NCBI GenBank assembly: GCA_014804185.1
Contig: JAAVAG010000158.1
Location: 1-10,665, forward strand
From: Lachnospiraceae bacterium
GTDB taxonomy: Bacteria; Bacillota; Clostridia; Lachnospirales; Lachnospiraceae
Direction: 5' to 3'
Length of the DNA stretch: 10,665 nt
The notes below the pieces were generated by a model that saw nothing but the letters and a program-made list of their open reading frames with translations, was not told the DNA's origin and did not search any database. The translations under genes and the position numbers were made by a program. Positions 1-6,677 of the stretch are shown here, piece after piece; positions within the stretch are counted from its first letter, which is position 1, and the number at the start of each line of letters is the position of its first letter.

Positions 1-2499
1 CAGAATCTGATGCTCCTCCAGCCCGCGGCCGTCCAGCCCCGACACATACGCCCCGGAAAAAGGCTCGATATCAGGAGCGGACTTCTCATCCTCATATGCG
101 TCGATCAGCTGATGCAGAGACTTTCCGCAGGGCAGTACCCGGTGGAGCCGCTCCGCATATACATCCAGTTCCGCTCTCATCCCGGCGATCCTGTCGGCCT
201 GGTCGGCAAATGCGTGCGCGGACACAAGCTTTGTCACCTCCGCCGCCTGCCGCAGCTGCTCCAGCACATCCTTTTTTCTGGACTTATTGGAATGCAGTTC
301 CAGACAAAACGGTCCGATTCCAATTCCCTCCAGCCGCTTTCTCACCACATCCAGAGCCGCCATTTTTTCTGCGGCAAACAGCACCGTCCGGCCCTGTGCC
401 AGCGCATTGGCAATGAGCGAGGTGATGGTCTGGGATTTGCCGGTACCCGGCGGGCCGTGCAGCACAAAACTTTTGCCGCCGCAGGCCTCCCTGATGGCGT
501 ACAGCTGCGACGCGTCGGCAGGCAGCGGCAGCAAAACACCGTCCTCCTGCACACGTTCTCCGATCTCCATGGGTTCCGCCTCCCATGCCAGCCTGCCGTC
601 GATCAGACTTTTTACAATCTTATTGCGCATCAGGTCGTCCGCACGGCTGTGTATATCATTCCACATCACAAACTGAGAAAAGGAAAAAGTCCCCAGATAA
701 GCCGATTCCAGCACATCCCATCCCGGCTGGTCCATAACGGCCCTGCGCAGGAGTGTAAAGACCTTTCTCGTATCCACGCCATGCTCATCTGCGGGCAGCG
801 GATCCACGCCGCTCACAACAATGCCAAAATCCTGCTTCAGCTTTTCCAGCATGGTAATATTCATCTGCGGCTCATCATCCCGCAGGCGAATGACATAGCC
901 CTGAGCCGCCGATTTGCGCACCATCTCCACCGGAAGCAGCACAACAGGCGCATAGCGCGGTTTTGTGCTGCGCCTGCTCTCATACCAGCGGATCAGCCCC
1001 AGTGCCAGGTACAGGGTGTTTGCGCCGTTTTCCTCCACGGAAGTCCTGGATGCCCTGTACAATTCTTTGACCATTTTGGTCAGTTCTGTTTCCGTCAGTG
1101 CGCAGCGGAGCCGCCTGTTCTGAAATTCTGTCCGGATCAGATCTGCGGCCTCTCCCAGTTCGTGCATGTTCTCAAAGCCGGCATCCGCCGCCCTCCAGTC
1201 CGCCGGGCGGGGCAGCAGGACGAAATCACTTCCGTCTGACAGCGCGTTCTCCAGATCATCCAGCGAGGAGGCCAGAATCGGCATCAGCGTCCTGGTCATC
1301 CGCAGGTTGATCAGAGCGTTGCGCATACCCAGATCCAGCAGTTTTCGCTCCCACTGTGCCTTTTTGGGAATCGTTTCCTCTTCCGCTTCTTCACTGCCGA
1401 CGGATGCTCCCTCCAGTTTTTTCGGAGCGGACAAACTGTTGCAGTCAATAAGATCCGCTGCCCGTACCTGCCAGTTTCCGTCGATGCAGACGCGCTGGGG
1501 CAGCGGTGATATTCCGCTCAGCCGGGCGCGGCGCACGTCGATACAGTATTCTGCCGGAGCTACACCCACAAGTTCCCTCTCCGCAGCATCTCTTGCATCG
1601 TCAAAGGAAACATTTTTCCCGGATACCAGAAACGTGGTTTCCACAACGGCAATTTCATTGACTCCGTCGGCCAGACGTTTCGTAATCTGGGCAGGATCCT
1701 CCTGCACCAACTCCGGAAACAGGAGTTCCTCCAGCCACACTCCGGTAAAGATATGGTTTTCGGTCAATATCATCAGCGGATGCAGCCCAATCCCCTCCAG
1801 ACACGAGACGTAAAGCAGCGTCAGATCCAGGCATGTCCCAAGTTTCTGCTGCAGAACAGTGTCACACAGCCGCACACGCTGTCCCGTCCGCTCGAAACTC
1901 GCAGGTGCCACAGCATACGCAATATTCTGTTCCTTCAGCGCCGCGAAAACCGCTCCCGCCTGGCACAGCACCCGGTTCAAATCCCGGGACTGATACGCGT
2001 CCATGGACGGACTGCCCGTCCATTCTCCCAGAAACTCCGTCGCCCTGGAGATGATTCCAGCCACAGCCGGATGATTCGGCGTCACAAAGGCGGCCAGCAG
2101 TTCCGGATGAAAGACACTGCCGTGCCACTGGTCAAAAGCCAGCACCGTCACCTCAATGTTTTCCCGGGCGATCTGCTCTTCATTGCGGGAAAGCGTGACG
2201 CTTAAGTTTCCGGTAATCTTCTCCGTAACGCCCGCCAGATACTCCGCATCCAGAATCAGACTGATCCCGCCAATCTCCATCGTCTTTCCCGCAGGCACAC
2301 AGTCAATGTGCCGCGTATACGGCAGACACAGCCGCATAGCAGCCGTGATTTCAAGTTCCACATCCTCCAGTGTCTCGTCGGAATCGTTGGCAATTACCAC
2401 TGATCTGACGATCGGAATGTGATTCTGCTGCAGCGCGTAGTTAATCACCGGAATCACCGATGCCTGTATACTGATCCCTGCTTCTCTTTTGCTCTCCAT
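1..2499 (-). CDS. DUF4011 / AAA helicase-type large protein, N-terminal 833 codons (runs off left edge)
   Basis: The frame is open from an ATG at 2499 to the window edge, so only the N-terminal 833 residues are visible. Residues about 1-180 look like an all-beta region. A transglutaminase-like segment follows, with Cys223 in GTCLDL, His249 in ENHIF and a possible third residue, Glu287, in VVETT. The DUF4011 hallmark begins at Trp383 and continues with LLDLGMRN. A P-loop NTPase domain has Walker A GPPGTGKS at residues 682-689, followed by the family motif LELHSNKS. Walker B and the later helicase motifs must lie outside the window. Full-length relatives are usually well over 1,500 residues and often end in DUF3320 or a Vsr-like nuclease; I recall DUF4011-helicase-Vsr proteins being reported as an anti-phage system (Hhe). 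The start follows an AGGGGA site and lies 20 nt after the GH3 stop, implying co-transcription. The family call is firm; the defence role is inference. Confidence 0.88.
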   Translation of the reverse strand, partial: MESKREAGISIQASVIPVINYALQQNHIPIVRSVVIANDSDETLEDVELEITAAMRLCLPYTRHIDCVPAGKTMEIGGISLILDAEYLAGVTEKITGNLSVTLSRNEEQIARENIEVTVLAFDQWHGSVFHPELLAAFVTPNHPAVAGIISRATEFLGEWTGSPSMDAYQSRDLNRVLCQAGAVFAALKEQNIAYAVAPASFERTGQRVRLCDTVLQQKLGTCLDLTLLYVSCLEGIGLHPLMILTENHIFTGVWLEELLFPELVQEDPAQITKRLADGVNEIAVVETTFLVSGKNVSFDDARDAAERELVGVAPAEYCIDVRRARLSGISPLPQRVCIDGNWQVRAADLIDCNSLSAPKKLEGASVGSEEAEEETIPKKAQWERKLLDLGMRNALINLRMTRTLMPILASSLDDLENALSDGSDFVLLPRPADWRAADAGFENMHELGEAADLIRTEFQNRRLRCALTETELTKMVKELYRASRTSVEENGANTLYLALGLIRWYESRRSTKPRYAPVVLLPVEMVRKSAAQGYVIRLRDDEPQMNITMLEKLKQDFGIVVSGVDPLPADEHGVDTRKVFTLLRRAVMDQPGWDVLESAYLGTFSFSQFVMWNDIHSRADDLMRNKIVKSLIDGRLAWEAEPMEIGERVQEDGVLLPLPADASQLYAIREACGGKSFVLHGPPGTGKSQTITSLIANALAQGRTVLFAAEKMAALDVVRKRLEGIGIGPFCLELHSNKSRKKDVLEQLRQAAEVTKLVSAHAFADQADRIAGMRAELDVYAERLHRVLPCGKSLHQLIDAYEDEKSAPDIEPFSGAYVSGLDGRGLEEHQIL

Positions 2500-2519
2500 A
2501 CTTTTTATATCCCCTGTTC

Positions 2520-4937
2520 TCAATCCACTTTCAAAATCAGTCTCAAAATTCTCGCCGCACAGATTTCCATCTCATCCCTGGTAAGCGCTCCCACTTTCAT
2601 GGCCTCCAGAAGTCTTTCCGGGAAACCGCAGCCCATTTTCACGTCGTTGCCCGCTTTCGTCTCCTTATAGTGTTCGCCTGCCGTCCACCAGTCCGTCGTC
2701 ACCATGCCCGCAAAGTTCCACTCGCCCCGCAGGATATCCTCCAGCATCTCCCGGTTCTCCGATGCCCTGTGTCCGTTGATTATATTATAGGAAGACATAA
2801 TGCTCCATGGCTCCGCCTCTTTCACGATAATCTCAAAGGCTTTCAGATAGATCTCGCGGATAGCGCGCTCCGATGCCCTGGAGTCGCTGTTCCTGCGGTT
2901 GGTCTCCTTGTTGTTCAACGCAAAATGCTTTACCGTGGCCGCCACATGATTGCTCTGGATTCCCCGCACCATGGCCGCCGCCATCTTTCCGGTGAGCAGA
3001 GGATCTTCCGAATAATATTCAAAATTTCTGCCGCACAGAGGGCTTCTGTGAATATTCACCGCCGGCGTCAGCCATGCGCCGATATTGTTTTCCTTTACCT
3101 CCGCGCCGCCCGCGCAGCCTACCTGCTCTGCCAGCGCAGGGTTCCAGGTACAGGCGAGCAATGTGGCACAGGGCCATGCAGTTGTACAGACACCGCAATC
3201 GGGATTGATCCGCAGACCTGCCGGTCCGTCCGCCGTCATAATCGACGGAACCCCATACTCGGGCAGATTGCCGTATCCAAAGGTGTTGGCCACACCCGTA
3301 TTGGGCTGACCGCCCAGAAGCCGCGCCAGTTCCTCATCGGATAGCTGTGCCATGAAGTCCTCCAAAGATACAGTCCCCTGCGCCACGTCCTCCAGCATGT
3401 GCTCCTTTTCTTCCTCTCCCCACAGGCGTACTCTCCTTTGTCCCGGCACCGCGGGACACATGCCGTCCGTCTCCGCCGCCGTCTGGCGCACCAGCTGATT
3501 GGCATCCGTATCAAACGGTTCTCCCATGGGCAGCTTTTCAAAACTGCCGTCCGAGAGCATTCGCTCCTCCAACTGGGTGGGAACCATTTTGGCGGCCAGC
3601 TGCTGCGTCACCAGATCCTCCTCCAGAGTCAGCGAATAGGACGCCTCCACCGTATCCCGCACGGAAGTCCCCACATAGAAACGATACTCTCCCCGCTCCA
3701 GCACATAGGCCGATTTGGCTACCTTGCCCAGATCATCGTAGGAAGCCATGGCATTTATGGGAAAACGCATCACCACTTTCTGGATTTCCCCGGGGAGAAG
3801 CAATCTGGTCTTACAGAATGCCGCCAGCGCTCTGGCAGGTTTTCCCAGTTTTCCCTGGGGAGCGCTGAAATAGACCTGCACGACTTCCTTTCCCGCCAAC
3901 TCTCCCACGTTGCATACGTCCGCAGACACCTGCAGTTCTTCCCCCTGTTTCTCCACCCGGATCCCGGATACGGAAAACCGTGTGTAGGACAGGCCGAAAC
4001 CGAAAGGATAGTTTACTTTCTCTCCGGCTCCCGGAATTGTCTCAAAATAGCGGTATCCCACATAAATATCCTCTGTGTAATCCACATACTTCTCCGACTT
4101 GTGGAAATCCGCGGTGGACGGGTAATCTTCCAGCCGTTTCGCAAAGGTGTCGGACAGCTTGCCGCTGGGATTGCCATGCCCCATCAGAAGTTCCGCAGCC
4201 GCCAGGCCGCCCTCGATACCTCCCTGCCATGCCACAAGCACCGCCTGTATCTGAGGATTGCTGCGGAACCATTCCGTATGCACCATACCGCCCACGTTCA
4301 GCACCACAATCACCTTTTCAAAAGCGCGTTCCACTGTTTCCACCATGGCGGCCTCCGCATTGGTCAGATAAAAATCCCCGTTTTCAAAGAGATCCGCCGA
4401 CATATCCGTCATTTCCCTCTCGCCGTCTGTCAGCCGTTCGTTTTCGGTGTCGCGCACGCTTTTCCTGTCCCAGCCCTCTCCCGAAAAGCGGCATATACTT
4501 ATGATCGCCGTATCTGTATAGGCTCTGGCCTTTCTCAGCAGTTCCACCGGTACTTTAGGTTCCACCGTCATGCCCGGAACTCTCTCCTCGTCATACTGTT
4601 TTTTGATATCTTCTTTATAGAAGTCCACCAGTTCCTGGAAAACGCTCACTTCGTCCCCCAGCAGCCGCATACCGTCATAGAGACTGCGGCTGTAGGCCGT
4701 GGTCACCTCTCCGCTGCCTCCGCCGCCTTTCACGTAATCCACCGTGGCTTTCCCGAACAGCGCCACCTTACTACCCTTTTTCAAAGGAAGCGTCTGCATT
4801 TCATTTTTCAGCAGCACCATGCCCTCTTTCGCCGCTTCCTTGGAGAGCAGGATATGCTCTCTGCACGCCGTAACCCTGCCGCCGTCTTTCCCAAGGGGAA
4901 GCACCGGCTGATATAATGCCCTCGCCCATCTCTTCAT
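2520..4937 (-). CDS. Circularly permuted glycoside hydrolase family 3 (beta-glucosidase-like), 805 aa
   Basis: A cytoplasmic GH3 enzyme, as no signal peptide is visible. It is predicted to remove beta-linked glucose or related sugars from the non-reducing end of oligosaccharides. Domain order is inverted relative to most GH3 enzymes. The alpha/beta sandwich (GH3_C, about residues 30-270) comes first, with SGEGWDR at 152-158, where Glu154 is the candidate acid/base. Then come PFGFGLSYT (311-319), a fibronectin-III-like domain (about 320-440), a linker, and the TIM-barrel domain (about 525-805). The barrel has ADGPAGLR (569-576), GRNFEYYSEDP (636-646), KHF (670-672) and the nucleophile Asp749 in TTDWW. 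All expected catalytic elements are present, so it should be active. This order is established for beta-glucosidases of Ruminococcus albus and Butyrivibrio fibrisolvens. The ATG at 4937 follows an AGGAAAG site. Exact sugar specificity cannot be read from the sequence. Confidence 0.95.
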   Translation of the reverse strand: MKRWARALYQPVLPLGKDGGRVTACREHILLSKEAAKEGMVLLKNEMQTLPLKKGSKVALFGKATVDYVKGGGGSGEVTTAYSRSLYDGMRLLGDEVSVFQELVDFYKEDIKKQYDEERVPGMTVEPKVPVELLRKARAYTDTAIISICRFSGEGWDRKSVRDTENERLTDGEREMTDMSADLFENGDFYLTNAEAAMVETVERAFEKVIVVLNVGGMVHTEWFRSNPQIQAVLVAWQGGIEGGLAAAELLMGHGNPSGKLSDTFAKRLEDYPSTADFHKSEKYVDYTEDIYVGYRYFETIPGAGEKVNYPFGFGLSYTRFSVSGIRVEKQGEELQVSADVCNVGELAGKEVVQVYFSAPQGKLGKPARALAAFCKTRLLLPGEIQKVVMRFPINAMASYDDLGKVAKSAYVLERGEYRFYVGTSVRDTVEASYSLTLEEDLVTQQLAAKMVPTQLEERMLSDGSFEKLPMGEPFDTDANQLVRQTAAETDGMCPAVPGQRRVRLWGEEEKEHMLEDVAQGTVSLEDFMAQLSDEELARLLGGQPNTGVANTFGYGNLPEYGVPSIMTADGPAGLRINPDCGVCTTAWPCATLLACTWNPALAEQVGCAGGAEVKENNIGAWLTPAVNIHRSPLCGRNFEYYSEDPLLTGKMAAAMVRGIQSNHVAATVKHFALNNKETNRRNSDSRASERAIREIYLKAFEIIVKEAEPWSIMSSYNIINGHRASENREMLEDILRGEWNFAGMVTTDWWTAGEHYKETKAGNDVKMGCGFPERLLEAMKVGALTRDEMEICAARILRLILKVD

Positions 4938-4968
4938 TTTTCTGTCTTTCCTTTCTTTGTCTTATTAT

Positions 4969-4997
4969 AAAAAAGAATCCCCGATTGCTCAGGGACT
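4969..4997 (-). terminator. Intrinsic-terminator-like hairpin in the GH3 leader
   Basis: On the minus strand, arms AGTCCCTG and CGGGGATT form an 8-bp stem with two G-U pairs around an AGCAAT loop. A C and six T follow. It lies after the RibU gene and 31 nt before the GH3 start codon, but downstream of the apparent GH3 promoter at 5041-5070. It may simply end the RibU transcript or may attenuate GH3 expression. Confidence 0.6.
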
Positions 4998-5040
4998 TTG
5001 CAGGCCGTTTTCCGGTTTTTGTGACAAATTGCCCAAGAGT

Positions 5041-5070
5041 ATTATACAATACCCTCGTATGTATTGTCAC
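5041..5070 (-). promoter_or_regulatory. Candidate promoter for GH3-DUF4011, with a dyad in the spacer
   Basis: The minus strand has -35 GTGACA (5065-5070), an 18-nt spacer and -10 TATAAT (5041-5046). The predicted start is near 5034, giving a leader of about 97 nt before GH3. An inverted repeat ACAATAC-N8-GTATTGT (5046-5067) fills the region between the two boxes and is a plausible operator. Its binding protein is unknown. Confidence 0.6.
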
Positions 5071-5090
5071 TCTCTATTTTCACACGGAAA

Positions 5091-5666
5091 TCAATTTGGG
5101 GTGTGCCGATCAAACGGCATTGAGTTTTCAATCAAATGAGAGCGTCGTAAAGCTGTAACTACAGGTTTATATAAGAGCATGGTAATTGCTGCATTTAATC
5201 CGCCCTTAATCAGGTTAAAAGGTAAAAATACCGGAATCAGCAATTCTACGACCGCTTCTCTCGGATAGCCCATGTAGAAGGGAGTAATCAGGTAATTCCA
5301 AAGTATCATAACTACAACCTGACAACTCCACCCACAAAAAAGCCCACCAACAGCACCCGATAATCTATGCTTTCTGTTGTAAATAAAAGCTGCAGTGCAT
5401 GCAAAGGAGCAGCTTGAAATGATATTCATAAAACAGCCTATAACACCATTTTCACTGATAGTAATCATTTCTGCCAAGGAAACAATGAAAGCAATGAGAA
5501 ATGAAGTGAGCGGACCAAAAATCAGTCCACTAATTGCAATGATAATGTCTTTGGGATCGTACTTCAAAAAGAGTACAAGAGGGATACGCCCAACTGCCGC
5601 TGCAACATAGGCAAGAGCACAGAGCATACCTGTTACTGTAAGTTTCTTTGTTTTGTTATTCATCAT
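5091..5666 (-). CDS. ribU: ECF transporter S component, RibU-like riboflavin uptake protein, 191 aa
   Basis: A small integral membrane protein with about six hydrophobic segments (roughly 9-30, 40-48, 50-68, 76-95, 104-130 and 146-166), the usual size for ECF S components. Features typical of the RibU group include KYDPKDI (35-41), the GP pair at 51-52, Asn81 in MNII and the NYLITPFYMG segment (124-133). It should bind riboflavin at the outer membrane face and work with the shared EcfA/A'/T module, which is not encoded here. An FMN riboswitch immediately upstream is strong independent support for a flavin role. The start at 5666 is fixed by GGAGG seven nucleotides upstream; a second ATG follows at 5663. 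Base composition is clearly lower in GC than in the flanking genes. Another flavin-precursor specificity is possible but less likely. Confidence 0.92.
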   Translation of the reverse strand: MMNNKTKKLTVTGMLCALAYVAAAVGRIPLVLFLKYDPKDIIIAISGLIFGPLTSFLIAFIVSLAEMITISENGVIGCFMNIISSCSFACTAAFIYNRKHRLSGAVGGLFCGWSCQVVVMILWNYLITPFYMGYPREAVVELLIPVFLPFNLIKGGLNAAITMLLYKPVVTALRRSHLIENSMPFDRHTPN

Positions 5667-5678
5667 AAATGCACCTCC

Positions 5679-5720
5679 AAAAAATTAACACCTAAAAGCA
5701 ATGTAATGCCTTCAGGTGTT
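5679..5720 (-). terminator. Riboswitch expression-platform terminator
   Basis: Minus-strand arms AACACCTGAAGGC (5720-5708) and GCTTTTAGGTGTT (5699-5687) pair over 13 positions, with G-U pairs, around the loop ATTACATT. AA and six T follow, abutting the ribU ribosome-binding site (GGAGG, 5674-5678). Outer bases AAAAATT (5729-5723) can extend the stem against the T tract. It should stop transcription when FMN is bound. Confidence 0.85.
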
Positions 5721-5814
5721 GTAATTTTTAAGGTGTATTGAAAATGTCAACAAAGCATTTATCAGATAGACGGAAAAGTGCATAATGTTAGATAAATCCT
5801 AACAAATTCAATAC

Positions 5815-5924
5815 ACCTTCTTTAAATCCAGACTATACTGTCGGTTTTGGAGTTTCACCAAATCAGCATTTACACGCTCGCGGACTTTTACCGCCGATCG
5901 GGAATTTCACCCTGCCTTGAAGAC
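5815..5924 (-). promoter_or_regulatory. FMN riboswitch (RFN element) aptamer
   Basis: The minus strand carries the conserved RFN core: AGGGTGAAATTCCCGA, then CGGCGGT, AAAGTCCGCGA, and a later GGTGAAACTCC segment. P1 closes between GTCTTC (5924-5919) and GAAGGT (5820-5815). FMN binding normally turns off downstream expression. Here the downstream gene is the RibU-like transporter, with a terminator between them. Nearly every conserved block is recognisable, so the call is firm. Confidence 0.95.
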
Positions 5925-5949
5925 ATTCATTTTATTTAGTTGTCATTAC

Positions 5950-6031
5950 TGCGGAATGTGGGACTCGAACCCACACGGTGTTACCCACAAGAACCTAAAT
6001 CTTGCATGTCTGCCAATTCCATCAATTCCGC
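5950..6031 (-). tRNA. tRNA-Leu (anticodon TAG)
   Basis: An 82-nt cloverleaf with acceptor GCGGAAT/ATTCCGC, anticodon stem CAAGA/TCTTG around loop TTTAGGT (anticodon TAG), the long variable arm expected of Leu, and T arm GTGGG-TTCGAGT-CCCAC. The discriminator is A and CCA is not encoded. It stands apart from the main tRNA cluster, and the FMN riboswitch begins 25 nt after its 3' end. Confidence 0.96.
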
Positions 6032-6036
6032 TCGCT

Positions 6037-6050
6037 CCGCCTCAGGGCGG
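6037..6050 (-). other. GC-rich hairpin in the tRNA-Leu 5' leader
   Basis: CCGCC-CTGA-GGCGG on the minus strand forms a 5-bp tetraloop hairpin. It starts at about the transcription start predicted from the promoter and ends 5 nt before the mature tRNA. It could cap the pre-tRNA leader or influence RNase P processing; the role is inference. Confidence 0.5.
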
Positions 6051-6056
6051 TGTCTT

Positions 6057-6086
6057 ATTATACCTTTCCGCGGAACGCCTTGTCAA
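6057..6086 (-). promoter_or_regulatory. Consensus promoter of tRNA-Leu
   Basis: Minus strand TTGACA (6081-6086), an 18-nt spacer and TATAAT (6057-6062), both boxes perfect. It begins 6 nt after the stop codon of the DUF3592-like gene. The spacer holds the palindrome TTCCGCGGAA, and a CGGAAC/GTTCCG inverted repeat flanks the -35 box. With no terminator before the riboswitch, it may also drive ribU. Confidence 0.88.
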
Positions 6087-6092
6087 GTTCCG

Positions 6093-6677
6093 TCACCGAT
6101 AATCATGGATTTCCGGATTCACGGTCTGCAGGCTGTCCACATCCACATAGTACTGACTCATGTCCAACTCATTGACATAAACCGCGATCTGCTGCCCCAT
6201 GTACAATTCCGGATCAGCCCAGGTATAGTCACTGCTGTATAAATAGGTCTGTCCGGTGAAATCATCCTTATATCTGCACTCCATTTTATAAGGATGCCTG
6301 TTATTTACGGAGTAATTCCGGCACAGATATCCGCCTGTCACCTCCGCATACACGCGTTTTCCCGTGGACATCATATTTTTGCGCCATTTCTCCTTGCGAA
6401 GCCCCAGAGACATCACAATGCCTCCTGTTGCCGTAAAAACAAGTCCAAGTCCGTCAAAAATCATCCCCAATATCAGGAAAACCTTGTCCTCTTCACCTGT
6501 TATTTCCCATGGGGTACTCTCCTGTGCGCGGATGCCCAGAACCGTAAACACCAGCCCCACTGTCAGCCACACGATTCCCAACACAAGAAAAATGCCTCCC
6601 AGCATCGTTTCTATTTTCATTACCTGATTCTTCGTTTTGCCCGTCCTTCTCATCTGTCCAAAGCCCGCCACAGCCAT
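6093..6677 (-). CDS. DUF3592-like two-helix membrane protein, up to 194 aa
   Basis: Function unknown. Residues 26-49 and 66-92 are strongly hydrophobic and should form a helical hairpin in the membrane. A soluble region of about 105-182 follows, with the DUF3592 pattern: GKRVYAEV, NY..NN.HPY, a TGQTYLYSSD strand, GQQIAVYVN and YYVDVDSL. The start is uncertain. The ATG at 6677 sits only 2 nt after GGAGG, while a GTG at 6671 (third codon) has an ideal 8-nt spacing from the same site; later Met9 and Met20 are also possible. It has its own strong promoter at 6711-6739, so it need not depend on the ABC operon upstream. Proteins of this type are often scattered through Firmicutes genomes without a defined role. 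Confidence 0.8.
   Translation of the reverse strand: MAVAGFGQMRRTGKTKNQVMKIETMLGGIFLVLGIVWLTVGLVFTVLGIRAQESTPWEITGEEDKVFLILGMIFDGLGLVFTATGGIVMSLGLRKEKWRKNMMSTGKRVYAEVTGGYLCRNYSVNNRHPYKMECRYKDDFTGQTYLYSSDYTWADPELYMGQQIAVYVNELDMSQYYVDVDSLQTVNPEIHDYR

Noticed and set aside
10..1239. 409-codon open frame on the plus strand
   Set aside because: Antisense to the DUF4011/Walker A coding region on the minus strand. It has no domain and the composition of a shadow frame.
3399..4916. 505-codon open frame on the plus strand
   Set aside because: It is antisense to the GH3 gene, whose motifs are complete on the minus strand. The translated product is rich in His, Arg, Cys and Gln with no recognisable domain.
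4964..4969. Second TATAAT just before the GH3 gene
   Set aside because: It arises where the terminator T tract meets ATAAT, and no acceptable -35 box lies 16-18 nt upstream.
4801..5070. 89-codon minus-strand frame across the GH3 start
   Set aside because: It overlaps the GH3 N-terminus in another frame and covers the promoter, hairpin and leader. No protein-like features.
5104..5119. TGCCG/CGGCA hairpin near the end of ribU as its terminator
   Set aside because: It lies inside the coding sequence and is not followed by a T tract; the hairpin at 4969-4997 is the better candidate.
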